NCBI RefSeq assembly: GCF_002154505.1
Contig: NZ_MUBM01000103.1
Coordinates: 361 to 43,999 of the forward strand
DNA length: 43,639 bases
Direction: 5' to 3'
From: Streptomyces carpinensis
GTDB lineage: Bacteria > Actinomycetota > Actinomycetes > Streptomycetales > Streptomycetaceae
In this document: positions 8,148-16,998 of the stretch, one piece after another
How positions within the stretch are numbered: position 1 is the stretch's first letter
Layout: every line of letters starts with the position of its first letter
Notes under the pieces: model-generated
Databases searched by the model: none
Told to the model about the DNA's origin: nothing
What the model saw: only the letters and a program-made list of their open reading frames with translations
Translations under genes and position numbers: made by a program

Positions 8148-8831
8148 ATGTACGAACTCACCGGCGTCACCAAGCGCTACACCCGCGGCAAGGAGACCGT
8201 CCTCGCCCTCGACGGCGTCGACCTGACCGTCCCCGACGGCGACCGGCTGGTCATCCAGGGCCCCACCGGCGGCGGCAAGTCCACACTGCTGCAGATGCTC
8301 GGCGGCCTGGACCGGCCCACCTCCGGCGAGGTCGTGCTGGACGGCACCGACATGGCCCGGCTGCCCGAGGCCAGGCTCACCAGGGTGCGCAGCGAGAACA
8401 TCGGCTTCGTCTTCCAGTCCTTCAACCTCATACCGACGCTGACCGCGCAGGAGAACGTGGAGACCGCCCTCGTACCCCTCGGGATCAAGGCGAAGGACCG
8501 GCGCGAACGGGCCGCCGAGGCGCTGAAGTCGGTCGGCCTCGGCGAACGGCTCGGCCACCTGCCCGGCGAGATGTCCGGCGGCCAGCAGCAGCGCGTCGCC
8601 ATCGCCCGCGCCCTGGTCAAGCAGCCCAAGGTGCTGCTCGCCGACGAGCCCACCGGCAACCTGGACGAGTCGACCCGCGACGAGATCATGGACGTGCTCG
8701 AACGCATGTGGAAGGAGCACGGGCTGACCTTCGTCATGGTCACCCACGACTCCACCCTCGCGAAGAAGGCCCCGCGCCTGGCGACCATCCGCAAGGGCCG
8801 CATCACCGTCAAGGACAACCCGCAGGCGTGA
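8148..8831 (+). CDS. ABC transporter ATP-binding protein, MacB/LolD type
   Basis: A 227-residue ATPase. Walker A is GPTGGGKST (about 42-50, with Thr-Gly-Gly in place of the common Ser-Gly-Ser), the Q-loop is VFQSFNLIPTLTAQENV, the signature is MSGGQQQRVAIARAL, Walker B is VLLADEPTGNLDE, and the H-loop is VTHD. The QSFNLIPTLTAQENV region is characteristic of the MacB/LolD branch that works with FtsX-type permeases. It has an AGGAGAG ribosome binding site and is co-transcribed with the preceding permease. Confidence 0.93.
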   Translation: MYELTGVTKRYTRGKETVLALDGVDLTVPDGDRLVIQGPTGGGKSTLLQMLGGLDRPTSGEVVLDGTDMARLPEARLTRVRSENIGFVFQSFNLIPTLTAQENVETALVPLGIKAKDRRERAAEALKSVGLGERLGHLPGEMSGGQQQRVAIARALVKQPKVLLADEPTGNLDESTRDEIMDVLERMWKEHGLTFVMVTHDSTLAKKAPRLATIRKGRITVKDNPQA

Positions 8832-8852
8832 TCCCACGCCGAGAAAGCCGGC

Positions 8853-8899
8853 GCCCCGCGGGCGGCGTTCGCGACGGTGCGAACGCCGCCCGCCGGGGC
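8853..8899. terminator. Strong terminator after the ABC operon
   Basis: A 20-bp near-perfect inverted repeat (arms 8853-8872 and 8879-8899, one extra C in the right arm) with a 6-nt loop, between the ABC operon and the convergent regulator gene. It can serve both strands. Confidence 0.85.
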
Positions 8900-8915
8900 A
8901 TTCGGTCAATCGACC

Positions 8916-9863
8916 CTAGCTTCCGGTGCCCGCCCGGGTGGCGTCCGTGCCCCAGCTGGCCAGCAGGCGCAACGCCTCCGCCGACGGGGAGCCCGGCTCG
9001 GCGTGGTAGACGACCATGGACTGGTCGGCGTCGTCCGCGAGCTTGAACGACTCGTACTGCAGGGCCAGTTCGCCGACCAGGGGATGGCGCAGGCGCTTGA
9101 CGCCGTGGCTCTTCTCCTTGACCTCGTGGGCGGCCCACAGGCGCCTGAAATCCTCGCTCTTGACGGACAGTTCGCCGACCAGCGCGGACAGCCGTGGGTC
9201 CTCCGGATAGCAGCCGGCCTCCATGCGCAGCCCGCACACCACGTCGATCGCCTTCTGCTCCCAGTCCAGGTACAGATCCCGGTACTCGGGCTTGAGGAAG
9301 ACCATCCGCGCCCAGTTGCGCTCCAGTGCCGACAGCTCGGACCAGTCGCCGAAGACCGCCGCCGCCATCCGGTTCCACGCCAGCAGCTCCGAGCGCCGCC
9401 CGACGACGTACGCCGGGACCCCGTCCATCGTGTCCAGCAGCTGGCGCAGCGAGGAACGCACCTGCTGGGTCCGCACGGTCTGCTTCTTCTTGTGCTTGGG
9501 CTTGGCCAGATGGGTCAGGTGGGCGTGCTCGGCGTCGGTGAGGCGCAGCGCGCGGGCGATGGAGTCGAGGACCTCCGCCGAGACGTTGCGCCCGTTGCCC
9601 TGTTCCAGGCGTGTGTAGTACGCCACCGACACACCGGCCAGCTGGGCCAGCTCCTCCCGGCGCAGGCCCGGCACCCGGCGGTGGCGGCCGTAGTGCGGCA
9701 GCCCGACGTCCTCCGGCTGGAGCCGGGCGCGGCGGGTGCGCAGGAACTCGCTGAGCTCGGCCCGCCGGTCCAGACCGGCACGGGCCTCCGTCGAGGTCGC
9801 CGGTGCGGTGCCGGGCACGGTCCCCGGCCGGGTGCCCGGCGTGAGGTGGGCCATTTCGTCCAT
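8916..9863 (-). CDS. XRE-family regulator with MmyB-type ligand domain
   Basis: A 315-residue DNA-binding protein. The helix-turn-helix lies at about 30-100: the region LSEFLRTRRARLQPEDVG, then VPGLRREELAQLAGVSVAYY with TRLEQGNGRNVS. The C-terminal half (about 125-300) matches the MmyB-like ligand-binding domain, with PAYVVGRRSELLAWN, and ends in the typical LRLLASWG. Members usually sit next to, and control, an oxidoreductase gene. Here the divergent neighbour is an alcohol dehydrogenase 170 bp away. The ATG at 9863 (MDEMAH) is used; the ATG at 9854 is an alternative. Confidence 0.88.
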   Translation of the reverse strand: MDEMAHLTPGTRPGTVPGTAPATSTEARAGLDRRAELSEFLRTRRARLQPEDVGLPHYGRHRRVPGLRREELAQLAGVSVAYYTRLEQGNGRNVSAEVLDSIARALRLTDAEHAHLTHLAKPKHKKKQTVRTQQVRSSLRQLLDTMDGVPAYVVGRRSELLAWNRMAAAVFGDWSELSALERNWARMVFLKPEYRDLYLDWEQKAIDVVCGLRMEAGCYPEDPRLSALVGELSVKSEDFRRLWAAHEVKEKSHGVKRLRHPLVGELALQYESFKLADDADQSMVVYHAEPGSPSAEALRLLASWGTDATRAGTGS

Positions 9864-9881
9864 ACGTCCAGTATCCGTGGT

Positions 9882-9891
9882 CGTACGTACG
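9882..9891. promoter_or_regulatory. Palindrome CGTACGTACG in the divergent promoter region
   Basis: A perfect 10-bp palindrome 18 bp upstream of the regulator start, in the region shared with the alcohol dehydrogenase gene. It is a reasonable candidate operator for the MmyB-type regulator. Confidence 0.35.
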
Positions 9892-10032
9892 GCAGCCTGA
9901 CCCCGCCAGTAGTAGGAACCGCGAACGTAGGCAGAGCCGTGACCTGGGTGAACGCCCACAGGCGAGGCACTGTGGAGAACGTGCCCGGCCAGAAGGCGGC
10001 CGGGTGCGACAACCGCTAGGAGAACCCTCGTC

Positions 10033-11073
10033 ATGACCACCGTCGCCGCGTACGCCGCACCGGCCGCCAAGGCTCCGCTGGAGCGCACCACCATCGAGCG
10101 CCGTGCCGTCGGCGAGTTCGACGTGCTGATCGACATCAAGTTCGCCGGCATCTGCCACTCCGACATCCACCAGGCAAGGGAGGGCTGGGGAGAGGCGATC
10201 TTCCCGATGGTCCCCGGCCACGAGATCGCCGGCGTCGTCTCCGAGGTCGGCCCCGGCGTCACCGGGTTTGCCGTCGGCGACCGCGTGGGCGTCGGCTGCA
10301 TGGTCGACTCCTGCCGCGAGTGCGACAACTGCAAGGACGGCCTGGAGCAGTACTGCGCCAAGAGGCCGACCTGGACGTACAACGCCGTCGGCAAGGACGG
10401 CGAGCCGACCTACGGCGGCTACTCCGAGAAGATCGTCGTCGACGAGAACTACGTCGTCCGCATCCCCGACGGCCTGTCCCTGGACGTGGCCGCCCCGCTG
10501 CTGTGCGCCGGCATCACCACGTACTCCCCGCTGCGCCACTGGAACACCGGCCCGGGCAAGAAGGTAGCGGTCGTCGGCTTCGGCGGTCTCGGCCACATGG
10601 GCGTCAAGATCGCGCACGCGCTCGGCGCGGAGGTGACGGTCCTGTCCCAGTCCCTGCGCAAGCAGGACGACGGCCTGCGCCTGGGCGCCGACCACTACCA
10701 CGCCACCAGCGACCCGACGACCTTCGAGAAGCTGGCGGGCACCTTCGACCTGATCCTCAACACGGTCTCGGCCCCGCTGGACTTCCCGGCGTTCCTGTCC
10801 CTGCTGCGCACGAACGGCGCGATGGTGAACGTGGGCCTGCCCGAGGAGCCGGTCCAGATCCCGCTGTCCGGCCTGTTCGGCAACCGCCGCAACCTGACCA
10901 GCTCCAACATCGGCGGCATCCGCGAGACCCAGGAGATGCTGGACTTCTGCGCCGAGCACGGCATCGGCGCCGAGATCGAGCTGATCGGCGCGGACCAGAT
11001 CAACGAGGCGTACGAGCGGGTCGTCGCCAGCGACGTCCGCTACCGGTTCGTCATCGACGCGGCGACGATCTGA
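10033..11073 (+). CDS. Zinc-dependent NAD(P) alcohol dehydrogenase (YahK/cinnamyl-alcohol type)
   Basis: A 346-residue medium-chain dehydrogenase. Catalytic zinc ligands are the Cys of GICHSDIH and the His-Glu of PGHEIAG. The structural zinc site is C-x2-C-x2-C-x7-C in [16 protein letters not shown]. The Rossmann motif is [14 protein letters not shown]. The pattern matches the YahK/CAD group, which reduces a broad range of aldehydes using NADPH. Ribosome binding site AGGAG is about 9 nt upstream of the ATG. Regulation by the divergent MmyB-type gene is likely. Confidence 0.93.
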   Translation: MTTVAAYAAPAAKAPLERTTIERRAVGEFDVLIDIKFAGICHSDIHQAREGWGEAIFPMVPGHEIAGVVSEVGPGVTGFAVGDRVGVGCMVDSCRECDNCKDGLEQYCAKRPTWTYNAVGKDGEPTYGGYSEKIVVDENYVVRIPDGLSLDVAAPLLCAGITTYSPLRHWNTGPGKKVAVVGFGGLGHMGVKIAHALGAEVTVLSQSLRKQDDGLRLGADHYHATSDPTTFEKLAGTFDLILNTVSAPLDFPAFLSLLRTNGAMVNVGLPEEPVQIPLSGLFGNRRNLTSSNIGGIRETQEMLDFCAEHGIGAEIELIGADQINEAYERVVASDVRYRFVIDAATI

Positions 11074-11137
11074 CGCCCACGGGCGCCGCGGCCGCCCCTG
11101 GCCGGGCTCACTGGCCGGCGTCCGCAGCCGGCATCAG

Positions 11138-11512
11138 TGGGCGGCGTCCCTGAACGGCGTCCGGCACGCCCGGCACCCGTGGGACCTCGGTCTGGCCCTC
11201 GGCGACGCCGCGCAGACCATCCGGGGACCGGACGTGAGCCTCGCCGACGTCTCCTGGCCGGCCGCCGCGTACGTGATCGGGCACGTCGGCCGCGAGCCGG
11301 CCTTACGGCTCCTCGGCACGGTGGAGCGGCTGCGCGGCGGACGGCACCGGGCTGTCCTCGGCGCGCTGCACGGGGAGCTCGAGACCGTCTACGGGCAGGC
11401 GGCGCTGCGCCGCTGCCTGCGGACGCACCCTCTGCTCAGGCACGTGCTGACCACGGCCGAGGACACCGCGTCACGCTCCCGGAACCAGCGGCGGCCGGGT
11501 GACGTACTGCGG
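11138..11512 (+). pseudogene. Gene remnant, no start codon seen
   Basis: In one forward frame the codon bias is clearly coding (third positions mostly G/C) from about 11138 to 11510, giving a plausible helical peptide that includes WDLGLALGDAAQTIRG and ERLRGGRHRAVLGALHGE. I find no start with a ribosome binding site at the upstream end, and the coding signal fades after about 11510 although the frame stays open. A downstream GTG at 11234 could start a shortened product. I do not recognise the family; a decayed C-terminal fragment is most likely. Confidence 0.4.
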
Positions 11513-11903
11513 GTCGGAAATGTCTGGAGGACGCAACGGTCCCCGTCCACCCGGTACGCCGGCAGCGTGAGCGGCAGGGGCCCGGACCCCGAGGGGAAGG
11601 CACGCGTCAACGCGGTGATGCTACGCCGTCGCTCCGCGGGCCGGCTGGGTAGCGCCCGGCCGGTCGTCTCCACCCGCAGCGGGCGGCTCCCCGGAGCACT
11701 CCTACTGCTGTCGGCGCCCTCGGGATCGGAGTGCCAGACGGTGAAAGCTCCGCCAGGCGCCGCCTGCCCGCGTCCCGGTCGAGCGTCTCCAGCCGGCCCC
11801 CCACCCGCACCTCGGCCGCCCGCACCTCGGCCGGCCGCGCCCGGTCGAGCTGCGCCCGGATGTGCGGACGGAACCGAGCGGCGAAGTCGTCGAGACACGT
11901 CAC
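11500..11903 (-). pseudogene. Frameshifted small gene remnant
   Basis: A GTG at 11903 with upstream GGGAGGGGG begins a coding-like stretch (CLDDFAARFRPHIRAQLDRA ... GRLETLDRDAGRRRLAE). After about 50 codons the coding signal leaves this frame, which closes at 11607, and moves to another minus-strand frame reading AFTVWHSDPEGADS and PLTLPAYRVDGDRCVL towards 11500. This pattern indicates a frameshift. The family is not recognised. If unshifted, a 98-aa product ending at 11607 would be the alternative. Confidence 0.35.
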
Positions 11904-12122
11904 CTCGAGACCCCCTCCCAAAAAGCCACCCACTGGCTCTCCGGGCCGTGCGGCGCCGGGAGACACGCGCGCCACCGGCATTCCGCGGCCGTCCCGTTCC
12001 GCGGCCGGCCTGGCTGAGGATCCGACAGCGATTGCTGGATAGAGTCGTCTCGTGACAACTGGTTGTGGGGACAACCAAGGCCGCCCTCGCGCGGCCGCTG
12101 TCCTGGGGAGGGCTTGCAGTAC

Positions 12123-14219
12123 ATGAGTCGTCGCTCTTCTGGCTTCGTCGGCATCTGGGCCGAGATGCAACGACAGCAGCAGCGGCAGCGGGAGGCCGAG
12201 GCCAGGCAGCGAAGGCAGGAGGCCCAGCAGGCGCGCGCCTACCAGCGGCAGGCGGCCCAGAGCCACCGCGAGTACAGGCAGGCGGAGGCCCTGCGCCGCA
12301 CGGAGGAGCTGGACGCCCAGGTCGCCGCGCTGCAAGGGCTGCTCGCCTCGGGCTGTGGGGCTCCGGCCTTCAGAGCGTCCACCCTCCTGCTCCCCGAGGA
12401 GGTCGAGCCCTTCGACCCGGGAGAGTTCGCACGGCCCGTGCCGATGCCGGACTTCCGTGCCTACCAGACGCAGAGCGGCTGGACCGCGAACCGCCGGGCC
12501 CAGGCGCAGGCGGAGGCACGGGCGCGCTTCGACCAGGACTGGCAGGCCGCCCAGGAGGCGGAGGCCCGGCGGCAGCAGCAGCTGGTGTCGTACCAGCGGG
12601 AGTACCAGCAGTGGGCGGACGCCCGACTGGCCGAGATCCGTCGGCACAACGCCGGTGTCGTCGCGGTCACCGAAGGCGTACGGCGCCGGGATCCCGAGGC
12701 CGTCGTCGAGTACTTCACCGCCGCTCTCTACGCCTCCACCGCCTGGCCCGAAGGATTCCCGCGGCAGGTGGCGGCGGCCTACGACCCGTCGGCTCTGCAA
12801 CTGGTCGTGGACTGGGAGCTGCCCGGCTTCGGCATCGTTCCCGAGGCCAAGTCGGTCCGGTACCTTTCCGGAGCCGATCAGCTCAAGGAGACCGCCCGTC
12901 CGGTGAGCCGGCGCCGCGCCCTGTACAAGGAGGTGCTCGCGCAGTGCATGCTCCTCGTGCTGCACGAGCTGTTCGCCGCGGACGAGCCGGAAGCGCTCGA
13001 GTCGGTGGTCCTGAACGGGTTCGTGGACGGGCACGACCCCACGACGGGACGGCCGGGGCACATCGTCCTCGCCACCGTCATGGCTTCGCGCTCTACCTTC
13101 CTCGACCTGCACCTGGCCCAGGTGGACGCCGGAAGCTGCCTGGCCGACGGACTGCGAGGGCAGCTCTCCGCTCGCCCGGACCAGCTCACACCCGTACGGC
13201 CGAGCCGGCGGCCGCACGACGTCGGCCACCGGGTCGTCGCCCACGGCGGCGACGACGAACCGGACCTGTATGCCATGGACCCGATCGAGTTCGAGAACCT
13301 CGTCGCCGATCTCTTCCGCGCCATGGGGATGCAGGCGGTGACGACCCAACGCTCGGGCGACGGTGGCGTCGACGTCGACGCGCTGGATCCGGCGCCGATC
13401 CGAGGGGGCAAGATCGTCGTCCAGGTGAAGCGCTACCGCAACACGGTGCCTCCCACCGCCGTGCGCGACCTGTACGGGACCGTCCAGGACGCCGGTGCCA
13501 ACAAGGGCGTCCTCGTGACGACCTCGGGATTCGGCCCCGGCGCGCACGCCTTCGCGCGCGGCAAGCCGCTGGAGCTGATCTCGGGCACCGAACTGGTCGA
13601 CCTGCTGCACCGCCATGGGCTGAGCGGCCGACTGGGCGAGACCGGCCGTGGGACCACGGCCCAGCCGGTGCCGTCGGCGCCGGCCCCGCAGCCCGGGCCG
13701 CCGGAACCGCCGGGTTCGGACAGTCCCCTGACCGAGGACCACAACATCCTGGGCATGGCGTGGAGCGGCAGCGTCGCCCTGGACGTGTGCGCGCTCGTCT
13801 GCCGTGGCAACCGCGTCCTCAGCGACGACCACTTCGTCTTCTTCAACAACCCGCGCACGCCCGACGGCGCGGTGCGGGCTCTTTCACCCGCCGCGCCCGA
13901 CCGGGCCGCGATGGCCGTCTCCTTCGACGGCCTGCCGGACGCGGCCGACCGGCTCGTGCTCGTGGCCGCCGTCGACCCCGAGGCCGACCCGGACGCCGAT
14001 CTCTCCGGTTTCACGGACGCGTGCATCCGCCTGCTCGACTCGGGGGCGGCCGAGCTGGGACGGCTGGAGGTCTCCGACGGCCGGCCCGGTGAGACGGCCC
14101 TGGTCCTCGGCTCGTTCCGGCGAAGGTCCAACGGGGACTGGGACTTCGTCCTGGGCGGCAAGGGCTACCCGGGCGGCCTGGAGGCACTCGTTCGGGACTA
14201 CGGCATCGAGGTGGAGTAG
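12123..14219 (+). CDS. Mrr-like restriction endonuclease fused to a TerD domain
   Basis: A 698-residue multidomain protein. Residues about 12-80 and 130-185 are Gln/Arg/Glu/Ala-rich coiled coil. A middle region (about 190-360) is unassigned. Residues about 383-495 are an Mrr-type PD-(D/E)xK nuclease: MDPIEFENLVADLFRAMG, the acidic GDGGVDVDAL, then KIVVQVKRY with the QxK catalytic motif. A Pro-rich linker leads to a TerD domain (about 535-698) with VALDVCALVC, FVFFNNP and the acidic VDPEADPDADLSGF. Mrr enzymes cut modified DNA; TerD domains bind calcium and belong to tellurite/phage-resistance stress modules. A role as a stand-alone DNA defence or DNA-damage effector is inferred. The ATG at 12123 follows GGAGGGC. 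Confidence 0.85.
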   Translation: MSRRSSGFVGIWAEMQRQQQRQREAEARQRRQEAQQARAYQRQAAQSHREYRQAEALRRTEELDAQVAALQGLLASGCGAPAFRASTLLLPEEVEPFDPGEFARPVPMPDFRAYQTQSGWTANRRAQAQAEARARFDQDWQAAQEAEARRQQQLVSYQREYQQWADARLAEIRRHNAGVVAVTEGVRRRDPEAVVEYFTAALYASTAWPEGFPRQVAAAYDPSALQLVVDWELPGFGIVPEAKSVRYLSGADQLKETARPVSRRRALYKEVLAQCMLLVLHELFAADEPEALESVVLNGFVDGHDPTTGRPGHIVLATVMASRSTFLDLHLAQVDAGSCLADGLRGQLSARPDQLTPVRPSRRPHDVGHRVVAHGGDDEPDLYAMDPIEFENLVADLFRAMGMQAVTTQRSGDGGVDVDALDPAPIRGGKIVVQVKRYRNTVPPTAVRDLYGTVQDAGANKGVLVTTSGFGPGAHAFARGKPLELISGTELVDLLHRHGLSGRLGETGRGTTAQPVPSAPAPQPGPPEPPGSDSPLTEDHNILGMAWSGSVALDVCALVCRGNRVLSDDHFVFFNNPRTPDGAVRALSPAAPDRAAMAVSFDGLPDAADRLVLVAAVDPEADPDADLSGFTDACIRLLDSGAAELGRLEVSDGRPGETALVLGSFRRRSNGDWDFVLGGKGYPGGLEALVRDYGIEVE

Positions 14220-14254
14220 GCCGGCCGTGACGGCGCTCGACGCCACGGCCGGCC
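14219..14254. terminator. Bidirectional terminator, nuclease gene/protease gene
   Basis: A perfect 11-bp inverted repeat GGCCGGCCGTG/CACGGCCGGCC (14219-14229, 14244-14254) starting at the last base of the nuclease stop codon and ending just before the convergent protease gene. Confidence 0.75.
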
Positions 14255-14261
14255 CGGACCG

Positions 14262-15152
14262 TCAGGGCAGCTTCACGAACGGGGACAGGAAGGCGCGGGC
14301 CTCGGCGGTGTCGAGGCGGTAGGCCACGTTGGTGGCGTAGCAGGGGCTGTCACCGGTGATCGTGGTCGCGGCGAGGATGTTCCTGCCGCCGACGACCGCG
14401 AAGTTGGGGCCGCCCGAATCGCCGTAGCAGGCACCGCCGTTGCCCTGCGGTGCGGTCATGGCCAGCCGGATCCAGGCCTTGTTGAGGGCGTCGAAGGTCA
14501 GGGGCGCCTTCATGCGCACGCCTCCGCCGGGATGGGTCTGCCCGCCCGGCCCGTTGACGGCCTCCTGGGTGCCGTACCCGGCGACGAACCAGTCGGTGTC
14601 GTTGAGCCCCTGCGGGCCGAGCGCGTCGAACTGGCCGGCGGTTGGAAGCGTGGCGGGCGTGAAGGTCCAGCGCGCCTTCATCTTCTGCGCGGGCAGATCG
14701 ATCACCGCGATGTCGTGCGGGTCGGAGGCGGGGCCCGGGTAGGCGGGGTTGGTGTGGGCGACGCCCTCGACACCGACGGCACCCGCCTGCGCGGCCGGAT
14801 CGCCGGGGTACTTCTTGGCGGCGGCGTCGAGTCCGGCCTGGACGTTCTGGTCCAGGGACACGTAGAACCTGACATTCGCCGGCCAGTCCGTGGTGCAGTG
14901 GGCGGCGGTCAGGAAGGTGTCCCTGTCGATCATGGTGCCGGAACAGACCCAGTCGACGCGGTCCGGGGTCGCCGGGTTCCCGTCGGCGTCCCAGGTGGCG
15001 ACGAGGGCGCCGACCTCGGTGCGCTCCGGCGCGGGCGTCGCGTTGTAGGAGTTGATCGCGGACGAGGGCAGCGCCGTCGCGAGCACGGCGGCGCAGGCGG
15101 CCGCGACGACGGCGGTGGTGCGAGCCATGGTGGTGGCACGTCGCTCGATCAA
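14262..15152 (-). CDS. Secreted trypsin-like serine protease (S1 family)
   Basis: A roughly 290-residue exported protease. A signal peptide with Arg residues and the hydrophobic AVVAAACAAVLATA ends near SSA. The S1 triad is visible: His in FLTAAHC, Asp in DPHDIAVIDL, and Ser in CYGDSGGP. It lacks a long pro-region. TTG at 15152 has AAGGG 7 nt upstream and gives a basic n-region (MIERRATTMARTT); ATG at 15128 is the alternative start but has no clear ribosome binding site. The gene is divergent from the molybdenum hydroxylase operon. The protein substrate is unknown. Confidence 0.9.
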   Translation of the reverse strand: MIERRATTMARTTAVVAAACAAVLATALPSSAINSYNATPAPERTEVGALVATWDADGNPATPDRVDWVCSGTMIDRDTFLTAAHCTTDWPANVRFYVSLDQNVQAGLDAAAKKYPGDPAAQAGAVGVEGVAHTNPAYPGPASDPHDIAVIDLPAQKMKARWTFTPATLPTAGQFDALGPQGLNDTDWFVAGYGTQEAVNGPGGQTHPGGGVRMKAPLTFDALNKAWIRLAMTAPQGNGGACYGDSGGPNFAVVGGRNILAATTITGDSPCYATNVAYRLDTAEARAFLSPFVKLP

Positions 15153-15300
15153 GAGAAGACCCTTCGGATGGGTGGGACGGGTGTTCTCCTGCGGGGGGTG
15201 TGAGGCGTGATCAGTGAACCGTCTGCGAACGACCACGACAAGAGGCCGGTGCCCGCCTTCGTCCACCCGTCAGCTCGCCCGTGCCGTCCTGGCGCCCCTC

Positions 15301-15366
15301 GGATCGGGTCGCATGCCGGATCGGGTCGCATGCCGGTCCGGGTCGTCCGTGATCGGACCGCATGCC
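15301..15366. repeat. 17-bp tandem repeats upstream of the hydroxylase operon
   Basis: GGATCGGGTCGCATGCC occurs twice in tandem (15301-15317, 15318-15334), followed by a partial copy GGTCCGGGTCG and a related GATCGGACCGCATGCC (15351-15366). They lie in the 339-bp divergent region 15153-15491, upstream of an A/T-rich patch (15383-15410) that probably holds the operon promoter. They may be regulator binding sites. No gene is seen in the region. Confidence 0.6.
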
Positions 15367-15491
15367 GATTCGGCAGATGGGCTTATATCGTGACATGAAG
15401 CGATGAATCTGCCCGTAGCGGTCGAGCGGGCCCCCCGGTCCGCCCCTGTGGGGCTGGAGCGGTGTGCGACCCGTCCCCAGGAGGACGCGAG

Positions 15492-16022
15492 ATGACGGAC
15501 GTGGCGAGCAGGCGGGACGCGGGCGAGCGGCCTGCGCCCCCGGAGCGGGTCGTGACACTCACCGTGAACGGGCGGTCGTACGCCTTGCGTATGGACACGC
15601 GGGTCACCCTGCTGGACGCGCTGCGCGACCGGCTGGGTCTGGTGGGCACGAAGAAGGGCTGTGACCAGGGCGCCTGCGGCGCGTGCACCGTCCACCTGGA
15701 CGGCCGGAGGGTGCTGGCCTGCCTGACTTTGGCGGCTCAGGCCGAGGGCCGGGCGATCACCACCATCGAGGGCATCTCCGGCACCGACGGTCCGCACCCG
15801 GTGCAGCAGGCGTTCATGGAACACGACGGCTTCCAGTGCGGCTTCTGCACGCCCGGGCAGATCATGTCCGCGGTGGCGCTCATGGCCGAGGGCCGGGCCG
15901 GCTCGGACGAGGAGATCCGGGAGTTCATGAGCGGAAACCTGTGCCGGTGCGGTGCCTATCCCAACATCGTGGCGGCGATTCGCGAGGCGGCCACCCGGGG
16001 AGGTCACGATGCGCGCCTTTGA
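15492..16022 (+). CDS. Molybdenum hydroxylase 2Fe-2S subunit (PaoA/XdhC-like)
   Basis: A 176-residue iron-sulfur subunit. The plant-type 2Fe-2S cluster ligands are in KGCDQGACGACTV with a further Cys in RVLACLTL; the second cluster ligands are in CGFCTPGQ and NLCRCGAYPN. It transfers electrons from the Mo site to FAD in aldehyde or xanthine oxidising enzymes. No Tat signal is visible, unlike E. coli PaoA, so a cytoplasmic enzyme is expected. AGGAGG precedes the ATG by 7 nt. It overlaps the next gene by 14 bp. Confidence 0.93.
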   Translation: MTDVASRRDAGERPAPPERVVTLTVNGRSYALRMDTRVTLLDALRDRLGLVGTKKGCDQGACGACTVHLDGRRVLACLTLAAQAEGRAITTIEGISGTDGPHPVQQAFMEHDGFQCGFCTPGQIMSAVALMAEGRAGSDEEIREFMSGNLCRCGAYPNIVAAIREAATRGGHDARL

Positions 16023-16998
16023 CTACGTCCGGGCCACCGACACCCGCGAGGCGGTGCGGTTGCTGGCAGACGATCCGGCGGCGTCCTGCCTCGCGGGCGG
16101 CACGACACAACTGGACCTGATGAAGGACGGGATCCTGGAGCCGCCGCGGCTGATCGACATCACGCGGCTCCCCCTGCACGGCATCGAACACCGTGGCGAG
16201 TCCGTGCACGTGGGTGCGCTGGTCACCATGGAGGAACTCGCCGCCGACGCCACGGTGGCCGAGCGCCTGCCCATGGTGCGCGAGGCCCTGCTGCTGGGTG
16301 CGTCGGTGCAGTTGCGGAACATGGCCACCATCGGGGGCAACCTGCTTCAGCGCACCCGATGCCGCTACTTCCGCGACCCCACGGTCGGCGAGTGCAACAA
16401 GCGCTCGCCGGGCTCCGGCTGCGCCGCGGTGCAGGGTGCGGCGCGCATGCACGCCGTGCTCGGCGCGAGCGAGCGGTGCATCGCGCTGCATGCCTCCGAC
16501 CTCGCCGTCGCCCTGGTGGCACTCGACGCTGTCGTGCACATCCAGGGGCCGGCGGAGTCCCGTAGCGTGCCGCTGACGGAGTTCTACCTGACGGCGGACG
16601 TGAGTCCCGAGCGCGAGAACGTCCTGGAGCATGCCGAGCTGATCACCGGGGTCGAGATCCCGCTGCCGCCGTCGGCCGCCCGGTCGGGCTACCTCAAGGT
16701 CCGCGACCGGGCATCGTACGAGTTCGCCCTCGCCTCGGCCGCGGTGCTGCTGGTCGTGGAGGGCGGCACGATCCGTCAGGCCCGGGTCGGCCTGGGCGGC
16801 GTGGGGACGAAACCCTGGCGCGCTTACGAGGCCGAGCACGTGCTGACCGGGGCGCCCGCCACGACGGCCACGTTCCTCCAGGCGGCCGAGGCGACCATGC
16901 GCGACGCCTGGACCGTCCCCGGAACGGAGTTCAAGGTTCCGCTCGCCCGGCGCACCCTGGTGCGCGAGCTGCAGAACGTCTCAAGGGTGATGGCATGA
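16009..16998 (+). CDS. Molybdenum hydroxylase FAD subunit (PaoB-like)
   Basis: A 329-residue FAD-binding subunit. The FAD contacts are AGGTTQLDLMKDG near residue 30 and MATIGGNLLQRTRC near 105. The stretch RCRYFRDPTVGECNKRSPGSGC contains the extra cysteines that bind a 4Fe-4S cluster in PaoB-type subunits but are absent from classic xanthine dehydrogenase, so the complex is nearer to aldehyde oxidoreductases. GGGGAGG lies just upstream of the ATG. It overlaps its neighbours on both sides, showing translational coupling. Confidence 0.92.
   Translation: MRAFDYVRATDTREAVRLLADDPAASCLAGGTTQLDLMKDGILEPPRLIDITRLPLHGIEHRGESVHVGALVTMEELAADATVAERLPMVREALLLGASVQLRNMATIGGNLLQRTRCRYFRDPTVGECNKRSPGSGCAAVQGAARMHAVLGASERCIALHASDLAVALVALDAVVHIQGPAESRSVPLTEFYLTADVSPERENVLEHAELITGVEIPLPPSAARSGYLKVRDRASYEFALASAAVLLVVEGGTIRQARVGLGGVGTKPWRAYEAEHVLTGAPATTATFLQAAEATMRDAWTVPGTEFKVPLARRTLVRELQNVSRVMA

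Noticed and set aside
8809..10959. 716-codon minus-strand frame over the regulator and alcohol dehydrogenase
   Set aside because: It lies in a different frame from the real regulator and antisense to the dehydrogenase.
12065..14092. 675-codon plus-strand frame overlapping the Mrr-TerD gene
   Set aside because: Third-position composition is wrong and the product is a Gly/Arg/Pro-rich artefact; the other frame carries recognisable domains.
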